NCBI RefSeq assembly: GCF_963667775.1
Contig: NZ_OY764015.1
Coordinates: 2,469,001-2,533,000, forward strand
Length of the DNA stretch: 64,000 bases
From: an uncultured Trichococcus sp.
Lineage (GTDB): Bacteria > Bacillota > Bacilli > Lactobacillales > Aerococcaceae
Direction of reading: 5' to 3'
Of the stretch, positions 36,887 to 47,082 are shown piece after piece. The translations under genes were made by a program, and so were the position numbers. The notes under the pieces were generated by a model. The model ran no database searches, was not told the origin of the DNA, and was given only the letters and a program-made list of their open reading frames with translations. Position 1 is the first letter of the stretch. Each line of letters begins with the position of its first letter.

Positions 36887-37882
36887 ATGAATAGTAAAAC
36901 AATGGTCAGGAATATATTGATAACAATATGCTTGCCCATTCTGATGTTCGTGGTTATGTACACTATCACAAAATCGAATGGGATAGACTATTATGGGCAA
37001 TCGGCCATGTGGAAAACTATTTTCAGGAATTTGGGGATGGCTGTCACGATGGGCTGTGGGTTAGCCATGCAATTACGTCATGGAAGATTTGACTTTTCAG
37101 GTGGGGCTACGATGGTGTTGGCTGGAACTCTAGGTGTCTATTATACGCAACAGTTTAATGGTGGACCGATGATGCTACTGGCACTATGTGTTGTTTTCTC
37201 AGTAATCATCAGTATGATTACTGCCACAGTCTATGTCACTTCAAAATTGCCGATCATCATTTGTACAATTATGTTAGCGTTAGTTTATGAAGCATTGACT
37301 CTTGTTCTTGCAGGAGGCAATGGTGTAAATATTATGGCGAATGTGGGCTTGAATATTTTTGGGAGAGAACCCTACACAATATATATTATGGTGTTCGCCA
37401 TGATTTTGTATCAAATTATTCTATCGCTTACGCCTTTTGGGTATAGAGCAAAACTATTGAGACATGGTCAGCATGTCTCGGTAAACATTGGAATCAATGA
37501 GAGAAAAAATGTTATTACAGCCTATGTTTTTTCTGGTATTTTATTTGGACTCGCGGCAACTATCTTTGTATCTCAAAATAAAGTAGAAACATTATCCAAT
37601 TTATCTTCTACAGGGATTTTGTTCAGTTATATCGCTTCTGTCTACATAGGGATGTTCCTAGGGAAACTTACCCTTGAGATTGTTGGACTTACCATTGGAG
37701 CATTAACCATCCAGTTGATGAATTATGGTTTGGGTGCAATGGGTTATGACAGCGGTGGTTGGAATAACATATTCTTCGGAATATTTATGATGACATTCTG
37801 GATCATAACCAGTAAGGCTGGTCAGATTGAGATTTTTCTATCGAACCTATCCAAGAAGAAAGAAATGGGACAGAAGACTTAA
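36887..37882 (+). CDS. Sugar ABC transporter permease (RbsC type), second copy
   Basis: 331 residues from ATG 36887 (GGGGTG 6 nt upstream); GTG 36878 is in frame but overlaps that site. Multiple spans of the BPD_transp_2 family, with a degenerate version of the conserved loop (GLAMQLRHGRFDFSGGATM). Paired with the first permease it would make a heterodimeric channel, whereas ribose and galactose systems usually use a homodimer. Confidence 0.86.
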   Translation: MNSKTMVRNILITICLPILMFVVMYTITKSNGIDYYGQSAMWKTIFRNLGMAVTMGCGLAMQLRHGRFDFSGGATMVLAGTLGVYYTQQFNGGPMMLLALCVVFSVIISMITATVYVTSKLPIIICTIMLALVYEALTLVLAGGNGVNIMANVGLNIFGREPYTIYIMVFAMILYQIILSLTPFGYRAKLLRHGQHVSVNIGINERKNVITAYVFSGILFGLAATIFVSQNKVETLSNLSSTGILFSYIASVYIGMFLGKLTLEIVGLTIGALTIQLMNYGLGAMGYDSGGWNNIFFGIFMMTFWIITSKAGQIEIFLSNLSKKKEMGQKT

Positions 37883-37903
37883 TTTTTTAGCATAATACCA
37901 ATC

Positions 37904-37947
37904 ATAGGCCTGAGCATTACTCCTTTTTGTAGTATGCAAAGGCCTAT
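37904..37947 (+). other. Long imperfect hairpin between permease and GH2 genes
   Basis: ATAGGCCT pairs with AGGCCTAT and an inner GCAT/ATGC stem extends it. There is no U-run after the right arm. It may stabilise the upstream mRNA or partly uncouple GH2 expression. Confidence 0.5.
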
Positions 37948-38005
37948 CCGTATGTATAAATGAAGCGTATGTGAGTCATAAATTAAAAAGGTTGGAGGTT
38001 TACCA

Positions 38006-40219
38006 ATGCGGAACACTTATTCATTAAATGAGGGCTGGATATTTAAGAAAAGAGATTTCAGCTTAGAAAAAACAATACCCAAATCTGTATTGGAAGAGCG
38101 GATAAATTTACCGCATACATGGAACAATGAGGTAAATAATAGCAGGGAAGAGTTTTCCTATCAGAGAACAATCACTCTCTCAGAAAATCATAGGGACGAT
38201 AATCTGTATTTAGAATTTTTAGGTGCGAATAGTGTATGCAAAGTCTATTTGAATGACCTATTTGTAGGAGAACATCGCGGGGGGTATTCGGCCTTTCGAT
38301 TTGATATTACGGAATTGTATGATTGGGATAAGGAAAATGTAGTCACTGTGTTTGTGGATAATAGTCAAACGAAGGATGTGTCCCCTCTTAATGGGGACTT
38401 TACAATATACGGGGGCCTGTACAGACCTGTAAATCTGATTTGCGTTGGTAAAGAGCATTTCTCTTTAGATTTTTGGGGAACAGATGGCGTCATCATCAGG
38501 AGTGAAGTCAAAGAGGACAAATCAGGTGTCGTCAATTTAGAGGTACATACAGTTTGCGCACCAGATGCTGCAGTAAACATAACGATACTGGATGAAGGAG
38601 ATCATATCATTTATTCGGAAACGATCCCATCGGACCAAAAAAATGTTGTCATTGAGCTGGATGGACCGAACCTTTGGGAAGGTCAAGAAAGCCCGTATTT
38701 ATATACTTTAGAAGCAACCTTGCAGAAGAATGGAACGGCTGTCGATCAAGTCAAGAAAACATTCGGCTTCAGAAGGTGCAGCTTAACCCCTGATCGTGGC
38801 TTCTTTTTGAATGATAAACACTTGCGGATAAATGGCGTTGCCAAACATCAAGATTTTGAAGAGGTCGGGAATGCCGTTAGGAACGAACACATCGAAAAGG
38901 ATTTTGAGATCATAAGAGAGATTGGCGCCAATGCAATCCGGCTTTCTCATTATCAGCATAGTCAATCTGTTTATGATTTGTGCGATAAAGAAGGATATGT
39001 GGTTTGGGCTGAGATACCGATGATGTCCTTGCCGGATAGGGAAGGCGTATTGGAGAATGCGGCCGACCAATTAACCGAGCTGATCCTACAAAACTGTCAC
39101 CATCCTTCGATATGTTTCTGGGGTATTCAAAATGAAATTGCCATGGACGGAGAATCCATTGCAATGTACCAAGCAGTAAATACTTTGAATGACCGTGTGC
39201 GGGAATTACTGCCCACTGCCTTAACGGCCAGTGCAAATATGAATGAAGTCAAAAACAACAGTCCATTAAACTTTATTACTGACATGATGGGGTATAATTT
39301 ATACTTTGGTTGGTATTATGACAGCATGCAAGACTTGAATGCTTGGATTGAAAATTTCCACACAGAAAATCCGCAAGTTTCGTTGGGTATTTCTGAATAC
39401 GGGGCCGATTCTAATCTGGCTTTCCACTCTGATACTCCAAAAGTGAAGGACTACAGTGAAGAGTTTCAAGCAATCTACCATGAACAAACCTATCCCATCA
39501 TCAAGGTAAAGCCCTATATGTGGGGAAGTTTTGTTTGGAACATGTTTGATTTTGGAAGTAGCGTCAGAAACGAAGGCGGCACGAAAGGGAAAAACTGCAA
39601 GGGGTTAGTCAGCTTTGATCGTAATACTAAGAAAGATGCTTTTTACTATTACAAAGCGAACTGGTCTCAGGAACCCTTTATTCATATATGCGAAAAACGT
39701 TTTATTAATAGGGACAAAGATAGGATTGACATCAAGATATATTCGAACCTGAAACAAGTTTCTTTAATAGTCAATGAAACAGATATGGGGACCGTTGCGG
39801 GTGAAACCGTATTTTCATTTGAAAATGTTCTTTTACAGCCGGGAGAGAATAAAGTCAGGGCGTATTCCGATAGTCACGAAGACAGTGCAGTCTTCAGGAA
39901 GGTTGACGCTCCAGATCAATCTTATATTTTTGTAGATCCGAATCCTGAGATAAATGTCAAAAACTGGTTTACACAAGAACGCGGTGAGGTTGACCTTTTC
40001 CCGAGCAATGCTTATTCGGTCCTGGACACATTAGGGACTTTAATGGAAAATGAAGAGGCGTGGAATGTAGTTAAAGAATCAGCACCAGACATCGCAGAAC
40101 GCTCTGTGCCTGGCGCGCCTGTCACCTTGCTATGGGTTGCGAACAAGATGAAGAATTACTTCTCTGAAGAAGCGGTTAAAGAGATCAATAATAAATTGAT
40201 AAAAATTACGAAAAGCTGA
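38006..40219 (+). CDS. Glycoside hydrolase family 2 protein (beta-galactosidase/beta-glucuronidase-like)
   Basis: 737 residues, no signal peptide. Domain order is the usual jelly-roll (to ~170), Ig-like domain (~180-265) and TIM barrel (~270-560), plus a C-terminal tail. The acid/base Glu is in WGIQNEIAMDG (~375) and the nucleophile Glu in GISEYGADS (~465). GGAGG precedes ATG 38006. Together with GH3 and the importer it forms a route for a beta-linked glycoside; beta-galactoside or beta-glucuronide are equally possible from the motifs seen. Confidence 0.87.
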   Translation: MRNTYSLNEGWIFKKRDFSLEKTIPKSVLEERINLPHTWNNEVNNSREEFSYQRTITLSENHRDDNLYLEFLGANSVCKVYLNDLFVGEHRGGYSAFRFDITELYDWDKENVVTVFVDNSQTKDVSPLNGDFTIYGGLYRPVNLICVGKEHFSLDFWGTDGVIIRSEVKEDKSGVVNLEVHTVCAPDAAVNITILDEGDHIIYSETIPSDQKNVVIELDGPNLWEGQESPYLYTLEATLQKNGTAVDQVKKTFGFRRCSLTPDRGFFLNDKHLRINGVAKHQDFEEVGNAVRNEHIEKDFEIIREIGANAIRLSHYQHSQSVYDLCDKEGYVVWAEIPMMSLPDREGVLENAADQLTELILQNCHHPSICFWGIQNEIAMDGESIAMYQAVNTLNDRVRELLPTALTASANMNEVKNNSPLNFITDMMGYNLYFGWYYDSMQDLNAWIENFHTENPQVSLGISEYGADSNLAFHSDTPKVKDYSEEFQAIYHEQTYPIIKVKPYMWGSFVWNMFDFGSSVRNEGGTKGKNCKGLVSFDRNTKKDAFYYYKANWSQEPFIHICEKRFINRDKDRIDIKIYSNLKQVSLIVNETDMGTVAGETVFSFENVLLQPGENKVRAYSDSHEDSAVFRKVDAPDQSYIFVDPNPEINVKNWFTQERGEVDLFPSNAYSVLDTLGTLMENEEAWNVVKESAPDIAERSVPGAPVTLLWVANKMKNYFSEEAVKEINNKLIKITKS

Positions 40220-40263
40220 CAGCGAACTTTTGCTTAAAGGATCTGTCAGGATAAAAAGTTAAG

Positions 40264-40312
40264 CGAAAAAGGCAGGAATTCACCCAGTTGCGGGGAGTTC
40301 CTGCCTTTTTCT
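40264..40312. terminator. Bidirectional terminator after the GH2 gene
   Basis: GAAAAAGGCAGGAA and TTCCTGCCTTTTTC flank an inner loop between convergent GH2 and MFS genes. Confidence 0.87.
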
Positions 40313-40339
40313 TGTCCTTAAGCTATTCTCAAATCAAGT

Positions 40340-41491
40340 TCAAGGATATTTCCTCATCGAAACCACTTGGATCAGGATGAGTGCTAGACTGGTCAGCAAG
40401 GTGACGAAGACGATGCTATGAATGCCGCTGAGGTTGATGACGACGGCAGCCAAGCTGGCGCCGAAAGCGCCGCCCAATTGGATCAAGGAACCATTGATGC
40501 TGAGCATAAAGCTGGATTTGTTCTCGGTCACCTGGGCGATGCCGGTGTTAAGCTGTAGGCCGGTGAACCAGGCGCTCATCAGCCAGCCGATGATGAAGAG
40601 CACGCTTAACCATTTCGACGGTTGGAAAACCAAGATCAGCAACATTGCTGCTGTTTGGAGCACCGCCCCGAGCATCATCGACTTGGCATATCCGATGGCA
40701 TCCGATACGTGGCCGCCGAGCAGGTTGCCCGTGAAACTGGCAAGGCCAAGCGCAACCAGTATCAGGCTCATCAGCGGCTCGATGGAAGGGAAAAGCAACA
40801 GCAAGTACGGTGTCGCATAGGTGTAGAAGGCGTTGTATCCCATGAACATCGTCAACGTATAAGCAAGTAGCAGCAACGTTTTCCCGTTCTTAAAGAACTG
40901 CAGCTCATTTTTCAGATCCAATTTTGTGGATGCATGGTCCGCTTTCGGCAAATATTTCAGGAAATAAGCGAGCGACAACAGCATCATGCCGTTCAGTATC
41001 CAAAAAATGCTGCGCCAATCCAGGACAGCGGACAAGGCGCGCGTCAACGGGATGCCGATGACAAGCGCCAAGGAACTGCCCATGATATAGAAAGCCAAGG
41101 AACGCCCTTGCCGATCCTTGGGCGAGAGCGCCAAGATCGTCGAAATGGCCAACACGCCGTAGCTGTTGGCGGAGATCCCCATCAGCAACCGGACGATCAG
41201 CAACTGCACAAAATTTTGGGCATAGATGAGCGCGAAGGTCGTCAAAATCGTCGCAAACAACATCAGCTTCAGCATCTTGCTGCGCTCGACCTTCCGGAAC
41301 AGGATCAAAGTGATCGGCACCCCGAACGCCGCCCCATAGGAGTACATCGTGTTCAGCAACCCGGAATCGGCCACCGAGATACCCAAAGAAACTGCCACCT
41401 TGTCCAGGATACCGCTGAAGACAAAAGCCGTCATAGCAAGGACAAAACTCATCAAACTGAAGACCAGTAACATCATGTTTGGTTTTTTCAT
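40340..41491 (-). CDS. MFS transporter (sugar/drug efflux, AraJ-like)
   Basis: 383 residues from ATG 41491, which follows AAGGAG; the upstream ATG at 41506 contains that site. Twelve hydrophobic spans of the major facilitator superfamily, DHA1/AraJ-like group, with motif A-like GGHVSDAIGYAKS between the halves. Substrate unknown. G+C content rises again compared with the preceding island, so it probably marks the edge of the transferred segment. Confidence 0.83.
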   Translation of the reverse strand: MKKPNMMLLVFSLMSFVLAMTAFVFSGILDKVAVSLGISVADSGLLNTMYSYGAAFGVPITLILFRKVERSKMLKLMLFATILTTFALIYAQNFVQLLIVRLLMGISANSYGVLAISTILALSPKDRQGRSLAFYIMGSSLALVIGIPLTRALSAVLDWRSIFWILNGMMLLSLAYFLKYLPKADHASTKLDLKNELQFFKNGKTLLLLAYTLTMFMGYNAFYTYATPYLLLLFPSIEPLMSLILVALGLASFTGNLLGGHVSDAIGYAKSMMLGAVLQTAAMLLILVFQPSKWLSVLFIIGWLMSAWFTGLQLNTGIAQVTENKSSFMLSINGSLIQLGGAFGASLAAVVINLSGIHSIVFVTLLTSLALILIQVVSMRKYP

Positions 41492-41723
41492 TTCATTCTC
41501 CTTCATAATAAGTGATTATTGATTGCGGTTACAAAAGGCCGCACCCGGATTATCCGATCAGCTTTTCCGCATATATGTAACCAGTATACAGGTTAAACTG
41601 GACTTCAAGTCAAGGAGATTCGTGAAAATATCTGTTACGGCAACAGGAAGGCAGGGGATTCCTGTTTTTGCAATGGTAACGTTCATACATCTTTGTGCGC
41701 ATCGGTCCGTTTGTCGCCGCCGC

Positions 41724-42578
41724 TTACGCTTGCTTATCGTAGTTCAAGCGTGCCAGCAAAAACAGACGGTGCATCCATTTTGGCAGATTGAGGAAGCGTT
41801 TGCCTTTATCTAGTTGGGCGATTTGCTCCAAGTCAGCCGCTGTCAGTTCAAAATCAAAAATATCCAGATTACTGTCTATGTGAGCCGGATTTTTAGAGCC
41901 TGGAATGACAATATTTCCTGTTTGGACATGCCAATGCAAGATGATTTGAACAACGGATTTATTGTATTTACTTGCCAATTCGGTAAAAATCGGTTCGGCA
42001 AGCAAGTCTTTGTCAGCTGAACCAAGTGGGTACCAAGCTTCAAGCGCAATATTGTCCTTAGCAAGTTTTGCTTTTAACTCTTTTTGTTGGAAATAAGGGT
42101 GGCATTCCACCTGCACAACAGCAGGTTTGATGGTTCCTTCAGCCAGCACCTTGTCCAACTCAGGTCCTGTAAAGTTAGAAAGACCAATAACCTTAATTTT
42201 CCCATTGCTTACAGCCTCTTCCAGAGCTTTCCAAGCGCCTAGATAATCACCTGCTGGTTGATGCAACAGCATGAGATCAAGGTAATCGACGCCCAACCGG
42301 TTCAGGGTATCCTCAATGGCTTGCTTCGCTTTTGCATATTTATATTCTGTCGGCCAGATTTTGGAGGTCAGGAAAATTTCGCTTCGATTGATGCCTGATT
42401 TTTCAATAGCACGACCAACAGCTTTTTCATTCAGATAAATATTTGCCGTATCAATCAATTGATACCCGTTTTTCAAGGCATGTTCCACGGAATGTTCTGC
42501 ATCTGTTGGACGGATCCGATAAGTCCCGATCCCAAGGCTTGGAATAATCTCATTATTATTTAAAGTTGTATATCGCAT
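41724..42578 (-). CDS. Aldo/keto reductase (AKR5, 2,5-diketo-D-gluconate reductase-like)
   Basis: 284 residues from ATG 42578 (AAGGAGGAAAC upstream). Catalytic tetrad visible: Asp in DTANIY, Tyr in the same block, Lys in LTSKIWP and His in LLHQPAGD; the usual LIHWP is LLHQP. The C-terminal IPGSKNPAHIDSNLDIFDF binds NADPH phosphate. It reduces small aldehydes or ketones. A stem-loop lies directly upstream. Confidence 0.9.
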   Translation of the reverse strand: MRYTTLNNNEIIPSLGIGTYRIRPTDAEHSVEHALKNGYQLIDTANIYLNEKAVGRAIEKSGINRSEIFLTSKIWPTEYKYAKAKQAIEDTLNRLGVDYLDLMLLHQPAGDYLGAWKALEEAVSNGKIKVIGLSNFTGPELDKVLAEGTIKPAVVQVECHPYFQQKELKAKLAKDNIALEAWYPLGSADKDLLAEPIFTELASKYNKSVVQIILHWHVQTGNIVIPGSKNPAHIDSNLDIFDFELTAADLEQIAQLDKGKRFLNLPKWMHRLFLLARLNYDKQA

Positions 42579-42603
42579 TGTTTCCTCCTTATTTAGTAAA
42601 AGC

Positions 42604-42630
42604 GCCGCTATTTTTCCAAAAAATAGCGGG
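42604..42630 (-). terminator. Stem-loop between the NTF2-like and aldo/keto reductase genes
   Basis: CCGCTATTTTT and AAAAAATAGCGG form a strong stem on either strand. Read on the minus strand it could end the NTF2-like transcript. Confidence 0.5.
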
Positions 42631-42741
42631 AGCATATTGTAAATGTATTCTTGAAAGTAAAAATTGGTCTTTTGCGCATCTCCTCCACATAGTTTAACAC
42701 TTTCGCAGTAACGAACAGCATCGTAAGCCTATCCGAGTTCC

Positions 42742-43128
42742 TCACATTTTATACGTATCAAAATCAGTGGCTACTCGTGTATAGGTTTCGGCAGCTAATT
42801 TCCAGCCATCCTCAGTCTTTGTGAAGACTTCCGAGAGGACAAAAGGATTCTGTACTTCATTTCCCCCGATTGCTGCTGTCAGGATCATTTTTTTGAAAAT
42901 AATGGCGGTGCTGCCGTAGTCCACAACGTATTCTTCTGCAATATCAACTACTTTGAAGATAAAGATTTTGTCATTAAATACTTCCAGTTCCCCAGCCTTA
43001 TCAAAAGTGATGCCCATATGAACAAAGCGCGCGTTGTCGGCTATGAATCCTGCAACTGCGGTCATATCATTTGCTAGCTTTGCATCCCAAATTTGTGCGG
43101 AAATGCGTTGAATATCGTGTGTTGTCAT
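42742..43128 (-). CDS. NTF2-like/SnoaL-type protein
   Basis: 128 residues from ATG 43128 (GGGGAG 7 nt upstream; ATG 43134 also possible). A single NTF2-like cone fold of the DUF4440/SnoaL group: N-terminal helix, AGFIADNARFVHMG and a final beta-sheet with WKLAAETYTRV. Such proteins are small hydrolases, isomerases or binding proteins; no catalytic residue can be named with confidence. Adjacent to the reductase on the same strand. Confidence 0.75.
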   Translation of the reverse strand: MTTHDIQRISAQIWDAKLANDMTAVAGFIADNARFVHMGITFDKAGELEVFNDKIFIFKVVDIAEEYVVDYGSTAIIFKKMILTAAIGGNEVQNPFVLSEVFTKTEDGWKLAAETYTRVATDFDTYKM

Positions 43129-43384
43129 AATCATTCTCCCCTATCATTAATAAGTGTAATCAGGAATCAAGAGTTACATGTATTCTTGATTTTATTGATA
43201 AACCTATTCTAAACCGTGGAGTTAAGACCATAGCAAGTATTTACTTATTAATATATTTCTTGCCTTGAGGGGGGTTACACTTTCAACTCCCTCTCCGTCT
43301 TTGTAAGTAGAGACCAAGATGGCGATTCACCTTCAAGGTGTCAGCGGTACGGTCGAAACATAGAAACGGAAAGCAGGGAAAATA

Positions 43385-43702
43385 ATGGATATGACAACAC
43401 AGGTGGTTGATGTACTTTCGATGGGATATGGAACGGTTCATGCAAGCGTGATGAGTGACCGGAAGCTGACGGTCGAGGCGAAGGCGATCTATGCGTACTT
43501 TGCCGCATGCATCGGGGCCGGGGACACAAGCTTCCCCAAGGTGGGCGAAATCTGCAAGGATCTGAATATGAGCGAGGAACGATTCCGGAAGCATCAGAAA
43601 AACTTGATCGAAAGAGGATATCTGACAATCCGAAAAAGTGCAGCGGCAAACGGAAGGTACAGCACGAACGTGTATGTGATTCAGAAGTTAAGTCCTCTAT
43701 AA
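43385..43702 (+). CDS. Orphan helix-turn-helix protein (HTH_36-like)
   Basis: 105 residues. A central HTH (SFPKVGEICKDLNMSEERFR, about 55-75) is followed by a wing (RGYLTIRKSAAANGRYSTNVY). This winged-helix type forms the N-terminus of plasmid and phage replication initiators, but here it stands alone and has a perfect terminator behind it. AGGG precedes the ATG. It could be a small regulator or a remnant of a mobile element. Confidence 0.65.
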   Translation: MDMTTQVVDVLSMGYGTVHASVMSDRKLTVEAKAIYAYFAACIGAGDTSFPKVGEICKDLNMSEERFRKHQKNLIERGYLTIRKSAAANGRYSTNVYVIQKLSPL

Positions 43703-43725
43703 TACAGTTAAATACATTACAATCT

Positions 43726-43765
43726 AAACTCAACAAGGAGTAAGTCTTCTTGTTGAGTTTTTTTT
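43726..43765 (+). terminator. Terminator after the HTH protein
   Basis: AAACTCAACAAG and CTTGTTGAGTTT form a perfect 12-bp stem followed by TTTTT. In the remaining 43766-44165 I see only an isolated TATAAT (43942-43947) and a CAACATGTTG palindrome (44028-44037). Confidence 0.87.
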
Positions 43766-44165
43766 CTGTTTAAAAAATCATTCAAATCAATTTGAGCAGA
43801 AAGCAACAGTCTTATGAACGCAAATTTGAAGAAAAAATAAAATAGCTGCAACGAGCTACGATCTTTACCAGTCAGTTTAGGATCTAATAACCTGCAACTC
43901 CTAGTTGACCGAATTAAAGAATTGTCCAACTAAAAAGGTGATATAATCAAGGCCGTATCAACGATTGTATGGACCGAATTGATGAACGTTCAGTAGACAT
44001 AATCAACATATTTCAGAGGTTGTTTTGCAACATGTTGAAAAATGAAGCGCTATCATTGTTGCAGGAACTTGTCATATTCAGTTGCTGCAATGGAATCTAT
44101 AATCATAAGTGTAGTTTGATAACGCTAACAAAATGAAAACTCGAGTTAAGGAAGTGCTTATCAGA

Positions 44166-45686
44166 ATGCTTAGCAAAAGACAGAAAAAATTATTGGATCT
44201 TCTGATCCACCAAGATGGTTTTCAGACGGTGGAATTTTTTTCAAAGAAATTAGGTGTTTCAAAAAGGACAATACATTCCGAAATTAAGATAATCGAGGAT
44301 TATGTAAAAAGTTCAGGCGAATACATCGAAAAGAGGAGGGGAGTCGGAATTGCCTTAAGAAAGGCGAGTGAAGAAATGAGTCCGGTGGGAATGGATGAGA
44401 GTGCGGATGTGTACTCGACCGTTTCCAGAAGAATCGAAATCATGATGTACTTGCTTTTTGAAGAGAAGGTCAGCTTCAGCGGCCTCTCCAATCACTTCAT
44501 GGTCAGTAAAACATCAATTAAGAATGATTTGACATTTGTAATGAAGATACTGAGTGATGGAAACAGCATCAAACTCCAAAGGGATGTTCATGGTACCAGG
44601 GTAATGGGAGCTGAAGAGGATATCCAAAAGGCATTCCTTCAATTCAATCGATATGTGCTGAGCAACTCGGAATATTACGTCCAAGATGAAATTCCTAAAA
44701 AGATGAAGTTACTCGAACCTTATTATGGAGAACCGTTAATCAGTGTTTGTTCCAACATTTTATACAACTATGTTAGAAACCATGCGAATGCTATTTCAGA
44801 TTATTATGTCCAAAACGTATTGAATATTTTCGTCATCTTGATGTTTCGAATAAAAAAAGGGCATCACGTCAGCTTGGATACGATACCCCATCATTCGGGA
44901 GATGATTTGTTTTTTGAAGAGAGTGCGAATGAATTATTGAATAAAGCAGCGCTCAGGCTTGATTTATCGTACACGCTTGAAGATGTGGAATATCTTTCCC
45001 ATCATTTGATTTTGAATCGATTTGAATCACTGCCAGAGCAAAGAATCGATGTTTCGATAGTTGATAACTTACTGTTCCGCGTTTCGGAAGCACTAGACAT
45101 CAATTTTTCCAAGGATGAGAAGTTGGGGAATCAGCTGAGGAACCATATTCCGCCGATGATCTATCGTCTGCGGGCGAAGAATAAGATTGAGAACCCATTT
45201 GCTTCCCGCATCAAAACTGAATTTTCCCTTACCTTCAACATGATTTGGGTGGTGCTGAGCGAATACGAAAAAGAACTTGGAATTACCTTCAATGAAGACG
45301 AAATCGCTTTTCTTACGATTTATTTTCAAGCAGCTATCGAAAGGGCAAAGATGAACCGCAGAATACTGGTTGTCTGTCAAATGGGAATTGCAACTTCGGA
45401 ACTATTGATCAACAGGATTAAAAACGTTCTTCCCTCGCTGGATACCTTAGAAGCTGCATCAGTAATGGAACTGGATGAGATTGATCTAGACTCTTTTGAC
45501 TTGATTCTTTCTACTATCAATATCGATCTGCCAAATAAAAAAGTCATTTATGTCTCGCCTTTCCTGAATGATGAAGACATATCGAAAATCAGCAATGAGT
45601 TGTATAGACCAACTAAGCAAGTTATGGAGAAACCTTTTTCGGGATTTGATAATTTAACAAAATATATAAATGCAGAGTTTCACTAG
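44166..45686 (+). pseudogene. MtlR/BglG-type PTS-controlled activator, 5' part, interrupted by an IS
   Basis: Start at ATG 44166 (AAGGAA upstream) or 44133. Domains in order, counted from 44133: two HTH regions (SKKLGVSKRTIHSEIK and MVSKTSIKNDLTFVM), two PRDs (~200-400, with HHLILNR) and a GatB-type EIIB domain with the phosphorylatable Cys415 in VVCQMGIATSE. The frame reads into the IS after AEF and stops two codons later, so the C-terminal EIIA domain is detached. Intact proteins of this type activate adjacent PTS operons when dephosphorylated. The fragment could keep partial activity. Confidence 0.85.
45672..45680 (+). repeat. Target-site duplication, left copy
   Basis: GCAGAGTTT occurs directly before the IS left end and again directly after its right end. 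Confidence 0.9.
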
Positions 45687-47082
45687 TGTTGCATTAATAA
45701 AATAAACAAACCGAATTTTTAGACAAAAACAAAAAGTCCTTTACAATGGTTGGTAAGATGACTTATCCAAGACCACTTTAAAGGACCTACAACTATGGAT
45801 AAGCATAAACAAAAAACTTCATTTTGTAAATGGATTGCACCTGTCTCTTTTGAGAATCTACCGTTAAGACTACAAGAACAAATTGGACAGACAAATACCT
45901 ATGTCAAGAAGCTCTATTTTGATCGTTTCCTCAAGCTGATGCTCCACGCAGTCTCGAGCCAAAAAGCCAGTCTTCGGGATATCGAAGCTTCCCTTTTAAA
46001 TCCAGACCTTCAAGCTGAACTTGGTTTTGACTCTCTTAGCAGCTCGCAGATATCGCGGAAGATCCGAGGGATCAAACCCATTATTCTGGAGGAGATGTTT
46101 CACTTCCTAGTATCTTTAGCCAACCAAGGCAAGCGTAACGGCAAGCTTCCGAAAGCATTCATCGTAGATTCGACGACGGTCTCTCTGAATAAAACACGAT
46201 ACCCCTGGGCAGAGTTCCGTACCACTAAGTCAGGCATAAAACTGCATCTCCGTCTTGCCTATATAGGGAAAGGCGATGCCTATCCAGATAGAGCGATCAT
46301 CACGAACGCTTCCGTTCATGATGTCAACCGACTGGAAATCGTAGTTGACGAGAAGCTGGCCACCTATATCTTTGACCGAGGTTATCTGGACTTTGAGATG
46401 TTTGATAAATTTTCCCATGACGAATTTTTCTTCGTATCTCGCATCAGAAAGAACACCCTTGTGAAGGTAATGGAGGAATACGAAGTCCCTTCGGGAGGCT
46501 CCATTCTCCAAGACCAGATGGTCGTTCTGGGTGGCAAAAATGGGTATCTGACAGATCCTTATCGCTTGGTTGAAGTAACGGATACACAGGAGAATAGGCT
46601 GCGCATCATTACCAATCGGTTTGATCTGTCAGCAGAAGCGATCAGCCAAATGTACCGTTCCCGCTGGGAAATCGAACTCTTTTTCAAGCAATTGAAGCAG
46701 CAGACTACCATCAAAAAATTCTTCAGTCGTGACGAGGACGGCTTAACAAACCAGGTCTATCTTGCTTTGATTGCACAACTTCTCACCTATCTGGTCAAAC
46801 TGGAAACACAATCTGTTCTTTCTAGCCTGACAATCCAACGCTACCTATTCGCTTCCCTATGGGAAGCTAGTGAACTTTGGGAGACAAGGATACGGGGGAA
46901 ACCGACCGAATCAAAATGAACGGAAGCTTGACGCAAGTAGAGGAAATGAAGATAAATTGATATAGTTCATAATTGTTACAATCTGGAGAAAGTCGTCTTT
47001 CTGCGTGAGCATGGGAATTTTTTTGCTTTTTTTCAGAAAACAGTTTAGATGAGGACCTACAAATGTTTATGCAACACTAGTG
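45681..47082 (+). mobile_element. Complete IS4-family insertion sequence (1402 bp)
   Basis: The ends are inverted repeats, both starting CACTAGTGTTGCAT when read inward (14 identical bases, then similar A/T-rich positions). A 9-bp GCAGAGTTT duplication flanks it. It encodes one transposase. A subterminal inverted repeat (AGTCCTTTA near 45743 and TAAAGGACC near 45778) lies over the transposase leader and could block read-through transcription. All ends and the transposase appear intact, so it is recent and may be mobile. Confidence 0.92.
45795..46919 (+). CDS. IS4-family transposase
   Basis: 374 residues, full length. DDE residues are recognisable: Asp in FIVDSTTVS, Asp in YIFDRGYLD and Glu in the YREK signature YRSRWEIELFFKQLKQ (Y-x2-R-x3-E-x6-K). 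No frameshift or stop interrupts it. It cuts and reinserts the element through the terminal repeats at 45681 and 47082. Confidence 0.93.
   Translation: MDKHKQKTSFCKWIAPVSFENLPLRLQEQIGQTNTYVKKLYFDRFLKLMLHAVSSQKASLRDIEASLLNPDLQAELGFDSLSSSQISRKIRGIKPIILEEMFHFLVSLANQGKRNGKLPKAFIVDSTTVSLNKTRYPWAEFRTTKSGIKLHLRLAYIGKGDAYPDRAIITNASVHDVNRLEIVVDEKLATYIFDRGYLDFEMFDKFSHDEFFFVSRIRKNTLVKVMEEYEVPSGGSILQDQMVVLGGKNGYLTDPYRLVEVTDTQENRLRIITNRFDLSAEAISQMYRSRWEIELFFKQLKQQTTIKKFFSRDEDGLTNQVYLALIAQLLTYLVKLETQSVLSSLTIQRYLFASLWEASELWETRIRGKPTESK

Noticed and set aside
44032-44136. 34-codon reading frame ending at the regulator start region
   Set aside because: The possible AGAGG site is 12 nt away and the peptide has no feature; too weak to call a leader peptide.
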